Assembly (NCBI RefSeq): GCF_017591435.1
Contig: NC_059289.1
Coordinates: 20,486,610 to 20,550,609 of the forward strand
Origin: Portunus trituberculatus
Lineage: Eukaryota; Arthropoda; Malacostraca; Decapoda; Portunidae
Length of the DNA: 64,000 nt
Direction of reading: 5' to 3'
In this document: piece after piece, positions 12,416-24,806 of the stretch
How positions within the stretch are numbered: position 1 is the stretch's first letter
How the letters are laid out: every line of letters begins with the position of its first letter
Notes under the pieces: model-generated
Seen by the model: only the letters and a program-made list of their open reading frames with translations
Database searches by the model: none
Told to the model about the DNA's origin: nothing
Program-made: the position numbers and the translations under genes

Positions 12416-12417
<2 letters not shown>
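11946..12417. mobile_element. TAE-8: small TIR element with CTATCGCG termini
   Basis: The left end reads CCCTCAGCTATCGCGCC from about 11952. The right end, inverted, reads CCCTCGGCTATCGC (about 12400-12413), with more GCGATAGC motifs just inside each end. It sits between two (TA)n tracts, so its target duplication cannot be distinguished from the microsatellite. There is no coding capacity. The inner part is a GGTATC minisatellite. Confidence 0.6.
12149..12265. repeat. Degenerate (GGTATC)n minisatellite
   Basis: Repeated TCGGTATTGGTATCAGAATC and GGTATCGGTATC units are broken by short spacers. Related GGTATTGGTATTGGCC sequence reappears at the outer edge of the LINE fragments in both arms of the giant inverted repeat (55818 and 59475). 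Confidence 0.7.

Positions 12418-12419
<2 letters not shown>

Positions 12420-12494
<75 letters not shown>
12420..12494. repeat. (TA)n microsatellite
   Basis: A TA tract following GTGTGTGTA. Confidence 0.97.
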
Positions 12495-12604
12495 TGTTGA
12501 CCCTCAGTAACTCGAACTAATAGAGGAAAAGGTTAGTCTGACAAACAGGAATATCCAACTAATATGAATTCCCCATCCCCATACGCATACACGTGCGCAC
12601 GCAC
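12495..12604. mobile_element. Probable truncated TIR-element end plus AC-rich DNA
   Basis: The stretch starts CTGTTGACCCTCAGTAAC, then CTCGAACTAATAGAGG. This resembles the CAG-type ends of the other TA elements, but no matching right end was found. From about 12578 it becomes (CA)-rich (ACACGTGCGCACGCACACAC) and leads straight into the 5' end of LINE copy 2. Confidence 0.35.
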
Positions 12605-12755
12605 ACACACGAGAGCCGCGGTCGAGGAGAAACGCAATACCGTCGCTCCCGAGAATCAGCTGATCTTCACTACCTTTGCTTGGGTTTGCAGAGGCCTGAG
12701 CGATTGATGTGGACTCGTTTTTTTTTCTTTTTCATGAATACAGTGTTACAAAATC

Positions 12756-13779
12756 ATGAGTGAGAAAGAGACTCCACCTAAATGCAGGTATGAGACACGG
12801 GAAAGAATGAAAGCTAATGATGACTATGTTGGTAAAGTAGAAAGAGCATTCGAAGGCTTTGATATGGCGCATACTTCACTTTGATAGAGTGTTGACTATC
12901 GAACGTAAATTAGATAAATTGATAAAGGAGAGCATGGGAATGAAAGAGAATGAAGAACAGGATAAAGAGCTCCAGAAATTGAAAGGAAGAATAAAAAAGA
13001 GTGGAAGAAAACGAAACTAGGCTAAGAACAGAAAATGAAGAATTAAAAGTTGAAGTAGCTAACTACAAGAAATTGATGGAAGAAGGACTCGGTAAAGCCG
13101 AGAAAGAAAAAGAGAAGCTGAAAGATGTAGTTAACAAAGAAGAAAGAGTACAAGACGTAATTAAAAAAGAAGTACAGGCATGGAGAATCCAAGATAAGAA
13201 AGACAAAGAATCATTTCAGGAAGTATTTCAAGAACAGTTAAAAGAAAGAGAGGAAAATATGACAAACAAAATGATAGGAGTCCTCAAGAAAAAGAAAATT
13301 TAGTGAGAGAAATTGCGGAAAAAAAAGTGTAATTATTTTTGGACTGAAAGAAAAAAATGTTAAATATAGACCAAGAAGGGAAAAGGACGAAATGAAATAA
13401 GAAAAAGACCTACTAAAACATCTAAATGACGAGGATAGACAAAACTTAGAAGAGAAAGTAGAAGAAATCCATAGAATGGGACCATATCAAGAAGGAACAG
13501 TCAGACCAATTAAGATATTACTAAAATCACAAGCAGCAACAGAAGATGTACTATATAGAAAAACAAAACTCAGAGAAACAGAAGGTTGCAAAGATATATA
13601 TGTAAAGAAAAATAGAAACGAAGAAGAAAGGAAGAGACACAACGAACTGGTGGCAGAAGCAAGAGAAAAAAATAATGGAAGATCAGAGGAGAAGAAGGCA
13701 TTTTTTTGGAGAATTATAGGAGACAGGATAAGGAAATGGTATATAAAAGAGAAGGAAGAGAAAAAAATGGAGCAAGTTT
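12756..13779 (+). pseudogene. LINE copy 2 ORF1, broken
   Basis: The start at 12756 (MSEKETPPKCRYETRERMK) is conserved in copy 6 and is taken as the true start. The frame stops at 12882-12884. A later piece, 13001-13303, is an acidic/basic coiled coil (NEELKVEVANYKKLMEE and similar). After a frame change, 13476-13781 gives the RRM-like and C-terminal part: HRMGPYQEGTVRPIKI, LRETEGCKDIYVKKNRNEEE, HNELVAEAREKN. Family knowledge: a trimeric RNA-binding LINE protein. Its end overlaps the start of ORF2 by about 75 bases in another frame. Confidence 0.75.
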
Positions 13780-16604
13780 AACTAAAAATGATAAGAACAA
13801 GAGATTAAAAATGATGTATACAAACATAGATGGGATTTTATCTAGTAAATTAGAATTAAGAGATTACATAAAGAAAGAAGAACCAGATATTGTATGCCTG
13901 GTGGAAACAAAGTTAAATGAGGCAATGAAAATAGACATAGATAAAAGGTATAATATATGGAGGAGAGACAGAGTGGGTAAAGGAGGAGGAGTCATGATGA
14001 TGTTAAGGAAGGAGATAGTGGTAAATCAAGTGGAGTTTGGGGAAGGAAAATCAGAAATACTGTATGTTAAGATGCATATTAATAAAAAGGAGTTAACAAT
14101 CATTGGAACATATGTGCCACCAAAAACAAATTCATGGACTAACCAAAAATATAGAGACATGATAAATGACACAATAAGGAGTCTTACAAGAATCATTAAA
14201 GAAAGGAGAAAAGTGATATTAGTAAGAGATTTCAACTGTAAGGAGGTGGACTGGGAAAATTATGAAAGACGTATGGGGGAAGAAGCCTGAGGAGATAGAT
14301 TCCTGAATCTAGTGATAGATATTCTGATGGTCCAAAGAGTAAAGGAAAACACAAGATTCAGAGGAAATGATGACCGGCGAGATTGGACCTAGTTTTTACA
14401 AATTAACGATGACATAAGATAGAAGTGCCAATTGGGAAAGAGTGACCATATAATTTTAGAAATGGATATAGAAGAAGGAAAAGAAGATAGAGATGAATCA
14501 TACAAAGGAGACCGATTAAATTACAGAAAGGCTGATATTGAGAACCTCAAGAGCTATTTTGAAAACGTAAACTGGGAGATGGAAAACTCAGAAACGGTTC
14601 AAGAGAAATATACATATATTTGGAAATATACAAAACAGGGGTCAAGGAATATGTCCCGAAATATAGACCTAAAGAAGAAAGAAAGAAAGATTGGTTTAAT
14701 GCAAGGTGTGCTAGGGCAAAGGAGAAACGAGATGGAACATGGAAAAGGTGGAGAAGAAACAGAAATCCAGAAAATAAGGAAAACTTCAAAACAGCAAGAA
14801 ATGAATATGGTAAGGTGAGAAAGGAAAAAGAAAGGAACTATGAAAAGGACATTGTCGAAAAATGTTAAGGATCAACTAAAATTGTTCTACATATTCATAA
14901 ATGGAAAAATAAGACAAAGAGAAACAATAGAAAGGTTAAAAGGAGAGAACGGAATGGTAGAAGACCCAAAAAGTATGGCAGAACTGTTAAATAGTAAATT
15001 TCAGGAGGTCTTTACTAAGGAATCTAAATTTGAAAGACCACAGGGTAATAGAGAGACTGTCTATATGAAAGAGATTAAAGTAACCAAGCTTGAAATAAAA
15101 AAGTTGATGACTTAACTGGATGAGGAAAAGGCAATGGGACCGGATGAAGTCTCAGGCAGAATACTGAAAGAATGTAGGGAAGAACTAGCAAGTCCTATAT
15201 ACAACATCATAAAATGCTCAATAGAAAATGGAACAGTACCAGTGGAGTGGAAAAGAGCTGAGGTGGTTCCCATATATAAGAGCGGAAGGAAGGAAGAACC
15301 TTTAAATTACAGACCGGTACCACTAACTAGTGTAATATGCAAGATGTGTGAAAGAATAATAAAGAAACAATGGATCGAGTTCCTTGAAGACAACAAATTA
15401 TCATCAAATAGCCAATTTGGTTTTAGAAAAGGTCGGTCATGTGCAACAAATTTATTGAGTTCCTACTCTAGAATAGTTGATAAAGTACAAGAGAGAGAGG
15501 GATGGATTGACTGTATTTATTTAGATTTAAAAAAGGCGTTTGATAAAGTGCCACATGAAAGATTACTATGGAAGTTAGAGGAGAAGGGTGGCTTAAAAGG
15601 AAGCACATTGAGATGGATGAAAAATTACTTGAAGGGGAGAGAAATAAGGATGATAGTTAAAGATATGAAGTCCAAGTGGAGAACAGTAGACAGCGGAGTG
15701 CCACAGGGTCAGTATTGGCCCAATACTTTTCTCGTATATAAATGACATGCCAGAGGGAGTGAACAGCTACATAAATCTGTTTGCGGACGATGCGAAACTG
15801 TGCAGAGTCATTAAACAAAAAGAGGATTGTGAAATACTACAGGAAGACTTAAACAAGATCTGGAAATGGAGTAAAAATGGGAGATGGAATTCAATGTGGA
15901 CAAAAGCCATGTCATGGAAATGGGAAAAAGTGAAAGACGACCAGTGGGAATCTATAAGATGGGAGATGGAGTAGAACTAGAAAAAGTAAAAAAGGAAAAG
16001 GACTTGGGAGTGACAATGGAAGAAAACAATCAACCGGTAAGCCATATTGATAGAATTTTCAGAGAGACGTATAATTTGCTAAGGAATATTGGATTAGCAT
16101 TTCACTATATGGACAAAGAAATGATGAAGAAATTGATAAGTACTAAAATAAGACCTAGATTGGAATATGCAGGAGTTGTGTGGACTCCCCATAAAAGAAA
16201 CACATAAGAAAATTGGAGAGACTACAAAAATGGCTACAAGAATGGTTCCAGAATTTAAAGGGATGACATATGAGGAGAGACTAAAGGCAATGGATCTACC
16301 AACCTTGGAACAGAGAAGAGAGAGGGATCTGATACAAGTTTATAAATTGATTAATGGAATGGATCAAGTGGATAATGAGAAACTAATCCTGAGAGAAGAA
16401 TATGACATTAGAAGCACAAGATCGCATAGTAAGAAACTGAGGAAGGGAAGATGTCTGAGAGATGTTAAAAAATTTAGTTTCCCACAAAGATGTGTTGATA
16501 CTTGGAACAGTTTGAGTGAGGAAGTGGTGTCAGCAAAGAGTGTACATAGATTTAAAGAAAAATTGGATAAGTGTAGATATGGAGACGGGGCCACACGAGC
16601 ATAA
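13706..16604 (+). pseudogene. LINE copy 2 ORF2 (endonuclease-RT), multiply frameshifted
   Basis: The endonuclease part has MMYTNIDGI, CLVETKLN, IGTYVPPKTNSW and VILVRDFNCKEVDW, where relatives have GDFN, so the conserved Gly is replaced by Arg. It stops at 14290. RT motifs follow in separate frames: MGPDEVSGRILKE, NYRPVPLTSVICKMCE, QFGFRKGRS, YLDLKKAFDKVP, SGVPQGQYW (a frameshift inside motif B), FADDAK, then HVMEMG, KDLGV and LEYAGVVWTPHK. The C-terminal RRERDLIQVYKL region and a CRYGDGATRA end follow, with the stop at 16604. Catalytic aspartates are present, but at least six frame breaks prevent expression. Confidence 0.85.
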
Positions 16605-16642
16605 AGCTCTGGCCCTGTAAAACTACAACTAGGTAAATACAC

Positions 16643-17130
16643 ACAGCAGTGGTATGGTCGCCATACAGGCAGAAAGATATTAAGAAACTAGAAAGGATAC
16701 AAAGGGCCGCTACAAAATAGTCCCTGAAATAAAAGATCTTCCCTATGAAGAAAAACTGAAGGAGATGGAGCTACCAACTTTGAAGGATAGACAGGAAAGA
16801 GGAGACCTAATAATGATGTATGTTAGCAAACCGTATGGAGAAGATAGATAGACAAGACCTGGTAACACTGACAGAGCAAGGAGATAGAGAAACAGGAGGA
16901 CATTCCAAGAAAATCATGAAAAGTCAGTGTCATAGGAATATCAAGAAATTCAGTTTTCCACATAGGACAGTAGACATCTGGAATGGATTAAGTGAAGAGA
17001 TTGTAACAGCAGAAAGTGTGCACAAATTTAAGGAGAAGTTAGATAAATGTAGATATGGAGACAGGTCACTATGAGCCCCACTCTAACCCTGTAACATACA
17101 ATTAAGTACAACTAGGTAGATACACACACA
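16643..17130 (+). mobile_element. LINE copy 3, 5'-truncated C-terminal fragment, different subfamily
   Basis: It starts at the tail of copy 2 with AGCAGTGGTATGGTCGCC, coding AVVWSPYRQKDIKKLER. After a stop it covers ELPTLKDRQERGDL in another frame, then 16820-17074 with KIMKSQCHRNIKKFSFPHR and LSEEIVTAESVHKFKEKL. The tail is ACATACAATTAAGTACAACT then AGGTAGATACACACACAC. The sequence differs clearly from copies 2 and 4. Confidence 0.8.
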
Positions 17131-17640
17131 CACATATTATAATAAGACCCAGATTGGAATATGCAGAGTAGTATGGACCCTCTCATAAAAAGAAACACAT
17201 AAGGAAGTTGGAGAGACTACAAAAAATGGCTCCAAGAATGGTTCCAGAATTTGAAGGAATGACATATGAGGCTATGGATCTACCAACCCTGGAACAGAGA
17301 AGGGAGAGAGGGAATCTGATACAAGTTTATAAATTGATCAACGGAATGGACCGAGTGGATAATGAGAAACTGATCCCGAGAGAAGAATATGACATTCAAA
17401 GCACAAGATCGCATAGTAAAAAGCTAAGAAAGGGAAGATGTCTGAGAGATGTTAAAAAATATAGTTTCCCACAAAGATGTGTTGAGACGTGGAACAGTTT
17501 GAGTGAAGAAGTGGTGTCATCAACGAGTGTGCATAGTTTTAAAGAAAAATTGGATACGTGTAGATATGGAGATGGGGCAACACGAGTGTAAAGCCCAGGT
17601 CCTGTAAAACTACAACTAGGTAAATACAAGTAGGTAAATA
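17131..17640 (+). mobile_element. LINE copy 4, 5'-truncated C-terminal fragment
   Basis: It begins just after (AC)n with ATAATAAGACCCAGATTGG, inside the region after RT motif C, and matches copies 2 and 6. The frame at 17208-17591 holds LQKMAPRMVPEFEGMTYE, LEQRRERGNLIQVYKL and FSFPQR-like KKYSFPQRCVETWNSLSEE. The 3' tail is AACTAGGTAAATACAAGTAG then GTAAATACAC. Confidence 0.85.
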
Positions 17641-19982
17641 CACATTGAAACATATGTGCCACCGAAAACAAATTCATGGACCAATCAAGAATATAAAGAC
17701 ATGAGAAATGACACAATAAGGAGTCTTATGAGAATCATTAAAGAAAGGAGAAAAGTTATATTAGTAGAAGATTTCAACTGTAAGGAGGTGGATTGGGAAA
17801 ATTATGAAAGTGGTATGGGGGAAGAAGCCTAAGGAGATAGATTCCTGAATCTAATGATAGATAATATGATGGTCCAAAGAGTAAAGGAAAACACAAGATT
17901 CAGAGGAAACAACGAGCCAGCGAAATTGGACCTAGTTTTTACAAGGGGTATACAAATGAACGATGATATAAGATATAAATGCCCATTGGGAAAGAGTGAC
18001 CATGTAATATTAGAAATGAATATAGAAGAGGGAAAGGAAGATAGAGACGAATCATACAAAGGAGACCGATTAAATTACAGAAAGGCTGATATTGAGAACC
18101 TCAAGAGCTATTTTAAAAACGTAAACTGGGAGGAGATGGAAAATTCAGAGACGGTGCAAGAGAAGTATAACTTATTTTTGGAAATATACACAACTGGAGT
18201 CAGGGAATATGTCCCGAAATATAGACCTAAAGAAGAAGGAAAGAAAGATTGGTTTAATGCAAGGTGTGCTAAGGCAAAGGAGAAAAGAGATGGAGCATGG
18301 AAAAGGTGGAGGAGAAACAGAAATCCAGAAAATAAGGAAAACTTCAAAACAGCAAGAAATGAATATGCTAAGGTGAGAAAGGAAGAAGAAAGGAACTATG
18401 AAAAGGACATTGTCGAAAAATGTAAGGAACAACCAAAACTGTTCTACAGATTCATAAATGGAAAAATAAGACAAAAAGAAACAATAGCAAGGTTATAAGG
18501 AGAGAACGGGATGGTGGAAGACCCAAAAAGTATGTCAGACTGTTAAATAGTAAATTTCAGGAGGTCTTTACTAAGGAATCCAAATTTAAAAGACCACAGG
18601 TAATAGAGAGACTGTCCATATAAAAGACATTAAAGTTACCAAGCTTGAAATAAAAGAGTTGATGACAGAATTAGATGAGGAGAAGGTAATGGGACCAGAT
18701 GAAGTCTCAGGCAGAATATTAAAAGAATGTAGAGAAGAACTAGCAAGTCCTATATACATCATAAAATACTCAATAGAAAATGGAACAGTACCAGTAGAAT
18801 GGAAAAGAGCTGAGGTGGTTCCCATATATAAGAGCGGAAGGAAGGAAGAACCTTTAACTCTTTCAGTGCTCCGGACCACGATCGTGGCTTTGAGGAAAAT
18901 GTCCTGACCACGATCATGGTCCCATATTTGAAGTCACAGAATTAAAGAGTTGGCTGGCTGCTGCTGTTTGCCAGATGACATTCTATTGACTCATGGGATG
19001 CGCCATCAGTTGCGTGGTGAGAAAAATATAGTCACAATGGCAGTAGAGTATCAGATGCCCCTTTTTTCACAATTATTATTATTGTACGACATCGCTAGTG
19101 GCTATTGGTGCATCTATTTACAGAAATAACAAGAGTAATGATCAAATCTTGTTGTTAGAGAGCAGATATGCCAGATATTATTCGTTTATTGGTAGTATAT
19201 TGCGTATTTCGTGTATTACCATATATGGGCATGCGTATCCTTGCTCATGATAGTATGTACATCAAGAAAACACTATGAAAACGTATTATATATTATTTGT
19301 GTGGGCATAATGTATGCACAGGTGTGAAAAATAATTACCCTAGCACATTCTGGAGCAGTTCTGAGCAACTGCAGTTCAAATCAGGCAGAAAATTCTGTGT
19401 AATTTTGTGAAAACACCTGCACAAGTTGCAGCGGAAAATAACCACCCACTATGATTGCAATACTCAACAGCGCATAACATACTACCAGAAAGCCAACTTC
19501 CTATCATTATTGCACCACTTTCCAGGGTGAGTAAAGACCTAATTTTTTTACAGTAGATGCGTAACACTCTATTATGCATGAGAATATTGATTCTTTTCAA
19601 TTTTGCAAACCTCGATTTTTCGGCCAAATTTGCGTCTCACAGACATGACCCAAGAGAGAGGGGATCTGATACAAGTTTATAAATTGATTAACGGAATGGA
19701 TCAAGTTGCTAATGAGAAACTAATACTGAGAGAAAAATATGACATTAGAAGCAAAGGATCGCATAGTAAGAAACTGAGGAAGGAAAGATGTCTGAGAGAT
19801 GATAAAAAATATAGTTTCCCGCAAAGATGTGTTGAGACCTGGAACAGTTTGAGTGAGGAAGTGATGTCAGCAACGAGTGTGCATAATTTTAAAGAAAAAT
19901 TGGATATGTGTAGATATGGAGACGGGATCACACGAGCATAAAGCCCAGGCCCTGTAAAACTACAACTAGGTAAATACACACA
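17641..19982 (+). mobile_element. LINE copy 5, 5'-truncated, RT core replaced by a piggyBac-like end
   Basis: It begins after the tail of copy 4 in the middle of the endonuclease (IETYVPPKTNSWTNQEYK). The frame 17854-18498 carries the endonuclease end (LDLVFTRG, PLGKSDHVILEMNIEEG) and the linker to RT. RT motif 1 (MGPDEVSGRIL at 18659-18907) stops where a TTAA at 18854-18857 joins foreign DNA. LINE sequence resumes at about 19648 with CCAAGAGAGAGGGGATCTG, so everything from NYRPVSL to LEQRR is missing. The end is CRYGDGITRA with the usual tail at 19960-19982. Confidence 0.85.
18858..19647 (+). mobile_element. piggyBac-like terminal sequence inside LINE copy 5
   Basis: Directly after a TTAA that belongs to the LINE (18854-18857), the sequence starts CTCTTTCAGTGCTCCGG. 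It carries two palindromes, CCACGATCGTGG (18876-18887) and GACCACGATCATGGTC (18906-18921). TTAA target choice with a C-rich/CTTTC start is typical of piggyBac elements. No matching inverted end with TTAA was found at the right, and about 1 kb of LINE is lost across the insert, so the right side is deleted. No transposase is visible. Confidence 0.5.
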
Positions 19983-20121
19983 CAAACGAGACACGGTCGA
20001 GGAAGGACGCAGTGCCGTCGCTCCGAGAATCAGCTGATCTTCACTACCTGTTGTTTAGTGTTTGCAGTGGCCTGGGCGAGTAGTGTAGACTCGTTTTCAT
20101 GAAATCAAGTGTTAGAGAATC

Positions 20122-21975
20122 ATGAGTAAGGAAGAGATTCCATCTAAATGCAGGTATGAGACTAGGGAAAGAATGAAAGAAGAAGATGAATATGTTGATG
20201 AGGGAGTAAGTGCATTCAAAGGTTTTGCTATGGTAAATACTTCACTATTTAAGAGTGTTGACTATTGAACGTAAATTAGATAAATGGATAAAGGAGAGTT
20301 TAGGAATGAAAGAAAATGAAGAACAGGAAAAAGTTTAAAAAACTGAGAGAAAGGATAAAAAAAAGTGGAAGAAAACGAAATTAGACTAAGAACGGAAAAT
20401 AAAGAACTGTAAAAGGAAGTAGCTAACTACAAGAAGCAGATGGAAGAAGGACTCGGTAAAGCCGAGAAAGAAAAAAGAGAAGCTGAAAGATCTAGTAAAC
20501 AAGGAAGAGGAAAGAGTACAGAACGTGATTAAAAAAGAAGTACAAGCATGGAGAGTCCAAAATAAGAAAGATAAAGATGATTTTCAGGAGATGATTCAAG
20601 AACAACTAAAAGAAAGAGATGAAAATATGACAAATAAAATGATAGGAGTCATCAAGAAAAAAGAAAATCTAGTTAGGGAAATTGCAGAAAAAAAAGTGTA
20701 ATCACATTTGGATTAAAAGAAAAAAATCTAAAACTTAGACCAAGAGGAAAAGAAGAAATGAAATCAGTCAAAGACCTACTAAAAAATCTAAACAACAAAG
20801 ATAGGCAGAACTTAGAAGAGGAAGTAGAAGAAATACACAGAATGGGACCATACCAAGAAGGAACAAGGAGACCAATTAAGATACAGTGCTTACTCCAATT
20901 TTGCGAGAAATGGGGCAGCATTGTGAGTCACAAATTTGGAAATCGCAAAATTGGAAGTATTATTCCTATGGGAAAAATTGAATATGGTGGATCCCTCGTC
21001 CATGGTCGCCTAATTTTTCAATATTTTCCTAATATTTTGCCCATATTTATATCACATATATATTGAACCAGGTATCTTTCCATATGAATGATCCCAGTGT
21101 TTGTACAATGGCTACGAGAATCAAATATCTGTCCACCATAGGTTTTTACAGCTTTTTCAATTTTCTCACTGTTTTAAACACCATTCTCACAGTTGATTCT
21201 AAAAAAACTCTCTGGAAATATCACAGTTCCTTTTTCCATCTCTTTTCATTTTAATTATCTTCATCTTCTGCTCCAAAGTTAGCCTTTGTTTTTCTTGGTT
21301 GGTGGCGCCATGTTGCACAAAGTCGAGCACAAGGATTCCTCCAAATTTGCAAAGAGAACTCTGTGGAGGTGTACGTAAACAAATGGAAGGCGGGAGAGAG
21401 CAGGACAGTGTTGCCAGATGAGCTTCCCTTGAATTACCGCCAGATTTTTATGAAAACTAGCCAAAAACCACCAAATTATGATAAATATAATATAAATATG
21501 ATAATATAGTATAATACGATAAATATGAATAAATTAATAAAATATTAACTATATAATACAGTAGCATATAATTTGCGGAAACGCTCTCTCTTTCGCCACC
21601 ACTCACAATACCGGGAGAAAAGAGCAAGATGGGAAAATTTTAAAATGGCAATTTTTGGTCCTTGGTCAAAAATTGGAAAAAATGAACTCCCAAAATTGGA
21701 GTAAGCACTGTACTACCAAAATTACAAGCAGCAGCAAAAGAAATATTATATAGAACAACTAAACTCAGAGAAACAGAAGGTTGCAAGAATATATACATAA
21801 AGAAAAATAGAAATGAGGGAGAAAGGAAGCGATACAATGAACTGGTGGCAGCAGTAAGGAAAAAAAATAATGAAAGGTCAGAAGAGGAAAAAAAAAGGCA
21901 TTTTTTTGGAGAATTCTAGGAGACAAGATAAGGAAATGGTTTATAAAAGAGAAAGAGAAAAAAGTGGAACAAGTT
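20122..21975 (+). pseudogene. LINE copy 6 ORF1, interrupted
   Basis: The start MSKEEIPSKCRYETRERMK matches that of copy 2. It stops after 48 codons (FKSVDY then TGA). Coiled-coil sequence continues in shifted frames (about 20370-20690). The frame 20758-21066 gives VKDLLKNLNNKDRQNLEEE and HRMGPYQEGTRRPIKIQ. It is then cut by the TIR element at 20884. On the far side the C-terminal part resumes at 21713 (LRETEGCKNIYIKKNRNEG). It is inactive. Confidence 0.75.
20884..21710 (-). mobile_element. TAE-6: 827-bp TA-flanked TIR element in LINE copy 6
   Basis: The termini are CAGTGCTTACTCCAATTTTG at the left and its exact 20-base inverse at the right, with TA duplicated at 20882-20883 and 21711-21712. 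Copy 2 provides the empty site (AAGATATTACTAAAATC). The minus strand has a short frame from about 21311 (MAPPTKKNKG). After a one-base shift it continues RLTLEQKMKIIKMKRDGKRN, a Tigger-type N-terminal helix-turn-helix, which then decays. No DDE domain is present, so it is a deletion derivative moved in trans. Confidence 0.88.
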
Positions 21976-24806
21976 TAACTACAAGTGCTCAAAGCAAGAG
22001 ACTAAAAATGATGTATACGAACATAGATGGGGTTTTATCAAGTAAATTTGAATTAAGAGATTACATAAAGAAAGAAGAACCGGATATTGTATGCCTGGCT
22101 GAAACAAAACTAAATAATGCAATAAAAATAGACTTGGATAATAGGTATAAATGTATGGAGAAGAGACAGAGGCGATAAAGGAGGAGGAGTCATAATAATG
22201 TTAAGGAAGGAGATGGTGGTAAACCAAGTGGAATGTGGGGAAGTAATAGCAGAAGTACTGTATGTTAAGATGCATATTAATAAAAAAGAGTTAACAATCA
22301 TTGTAACATGTGCCACCAAAAACAAATTTATGGACCAATCAAGAATATAAAGACATGATAGATGACACAATAAGGAGTCTAATGAGAATCATTAAAGAAA
22401 GGAGGAAAGTGATATTAGTAGATTTCAACTGTAAAGAAGTGGACTGGGAAAATTATGAAAGTGGTATGGGGGAAGCAGCCTGGGGAGAAAGATTCCTGAA
22501 CCTAATGATAGATAATATGATAGACCTAAGAGTAAAGGAAAACACAAGATTCAGAGGAAACGACGAGTCGGTGAGATTGGACCTAGTTTTTACTAGGGGT
22601 ATACAAATGAACAATGATATAAGATATAAGTGCCCATTGGGAAAGAGTGACCATGTTATATTAGAAATGGATATAGAAGAAGGAAAGGAAGATAGAGATG
22701 AATCATACAAAGGAGACCGATTAAATTACAGAAAGGCTGATATTGAGAATCTCAAGAACTACTTCACAAATACATTAACTGGGAGGAGATGGGAAAACCC
22801 AGAGACAGCGCATGAAAAGTATAACTTATTTTTGGAAAGATACAAAACAGGAGTCAGGGAATATAGACCTAAAGAAGAAGGAAAGAAAGATTGGTTTAAC
22901 ACAAGGTGTGCTAGGGCAAAGGAGAAAAGAGATGGAGCATGGAAAAGGTGGAGGAGAAATAGAAATCCAGTAAATAAAGAAAACTTCAAGGCAGCGAGAA
23001 ATGAATATGCTAAGGTGAGGAAGGATAAGGAAAGGAACTATGAAAAGGACATTGTCGAAAAATGTGAGGTGCAACCAAAATTGTTCTACAGATTCACAAA
23101 TGGAAAAATTAGGCAAAAAGAAACAATAGAAAAGTTAAAAGGAGAGAACGGGATGGTGGAAGACCCAAAAAGTATGGCAGAAATATTAAATAATAAATTC
23201 CAGGAGGTCTTTACTAAGGGAATCCAAATTTGAAAGGCCACAGGGTAATAGAGAGACCATCTATATGAAAGAGGTTAAAGTAACCAAGCTTGAAATAAAA
23301 GAGTTAATGAAGGAACTGGATGAAGAGAAGGCAATGGAACCGGATGAAGTCTCAGGCAGAATACTGAAAGAATGTAGGGAAGAACTAGCAAGTCATATAT
23401 ACAACATCATAAAATGCTCAATAGAAAATAGAACAGTACCAGTAGAATGGAAGAGCTGAGGTGGTTCCCATATATAAGAGCGGAAGGAAGGAAGAACCTT
23501 TAAATTACAGACCGGTATCTATAACTAGTGTAATATGGAAGATGTGTGAAAGACTAATAAAGAAACAATGGATCGAGTTCCTTGAAGACAACAAATTAAT
23601 ATCAAATAGCCAATTTGGTTTTAGAAAAAGACGGTCGTGTATAACTAATTTACTGAGTTTCTACTCTAGAATAGTTGATAAAGTACAAGAGAGAGAGGAA
23701 TGGGTTGACTGTATTTATTTGAATTTAAAAAAGGCGTTTGATAAAGTGCCACATGCAAGATTACTATGGAAGTTAGAGGAGAAGAGTGGCTTAAAAGGAA
23801 GCACATTGAGATGGATGGAAAATTATTTGAAGGGGAGAGAAATAAGGATGGTAGTTAAAAATATGAAGTCCAAGTGGACAGCAGTAGAAAGCGAAGTGCT
23901 GCAGGGGTCAGTATTAGCGCCAATACTTTTCCTCATATATATATAAACGACATGCCAGACAGAGTGAACAGCTACATAAATCTGTTTGTGGATGATACAA
24001 AACTGTGCAGTTATAAAGCAAAAAGAGGATTGTGAAATACTACAGGAAGACCTAAATAAGATCTGGGAATGGAGTAAAAAGTGGGAGATGGAATTCAATG
24101 TGGACAAAAGCCATGTCATGGAAATGGGAGAGTGAAAGACGAACCGTGGGAATCTATAAGATGGGAGATAGAGTAGAACTGGAGAAAATAAAAAATGAAA
24201 AGGACTTAGGAGTGACGATGAAAGAAAACAATCAACCGGTAAGCCATATTGATAGAATTTTCAGAGACATAATTTGTTAAGGAATATTGGATTAGCATTT
24301 CACTACATGGACAAAGAAATGATGAAAAAATTGATAAGTACTATAATAAGACCCAGATTGGAATCTGCAGGAGTAGTATGGACCCCTCATAAAAAGAAAC
24401 GTATAAGGAAGTTGGAGAGACTACAAAAAATGGCTACAAGAATGGTTCCAGAATTTGAAGGAATGACATATGAGGAGAGACTAAAGGCTATGGATCTACC
24501 AACCCTGGAACAGAGAAGGGAGAGAGGGGATCTGATACAAGTTTATAAATTGATCAATGGAATGGACCAAGTGGATAATGAGAAACTGATCCTGAGAGAA
24601 AGAACATGACATTTGAAGCACAAGATCGCATAGTAAGAAACTGAGAAAGGGAAGATGTCTGAGATGTTAAAAAATATAGTTTCCCACAAAGATGTGTTGA
24701 GGCGTTGAACAGTTTGAGTGAGGAAGTGGTGTCAGCAACGAGTGTGCATAGTTTTAAAGAAAAATTGGATAAGCATAGATATGGAGACAGGGTCACACAA
24801 GCATAA
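21900..24806 (+). pseudogene. LINE copy 6 ORF2 (endonuclease-RT), frameshifted
   Basis: The endonuclease has MMYTNIDGV and CLAETKLNN. After breaks, 22310-23233 is a 307-aa frame with MRIIKERRKVILVDFNCKEV (one residue lost before DFN), GKSDHVILEMDIEEG and the RT linker. RT pieces are 23265-23459 (MEPDEVSGRIL, usually MGPDE), 23461-23946 (QFGFRKRRS, YLNLKKAFDKVP, VLQGSVLAPILF), then FVDDTK out of frame near 23985. Motif A reads YLN where YLD is expected, so a catalytic aspartate is lost, and motif B has LQG for PQG. C-terminal pieces lie at 24098-24280 and 24274-24609 and run to a CRYGD-like end (HRYGDRVTQA) before the stop at 24806. Confidence 0.85.

Larger units (their letters stand above)
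12605..16642 (+). mobile_element. LINE copy 2, full length, start of a five-copy tandem array
   Basis: It begins directly after a CA-rich tract with a 5' leader (GCGGTCGAGGAGAAACGC, then GAGAATCAGCTGATCTTC) that is shared with copy 6 at 19985. It continues through ORF1 and ORF2. The 3' end is CCCTGTAAAACTACAACTAGG followed by TAAATACACAC, where copy 3 begins at once. Many indels break both frames. It is the same subfamily as copies 4, 5, 6 and 7, and differs from copy 1. Confidence 0.88.

Noticed and set aside
18940..18955. TTAAAGAGTTGG as the second end of the TTAA element in LINE copy 5
   Set aside because: It lies only about 85 bases inside and does not return to LINE sequence. The true right end was not found.
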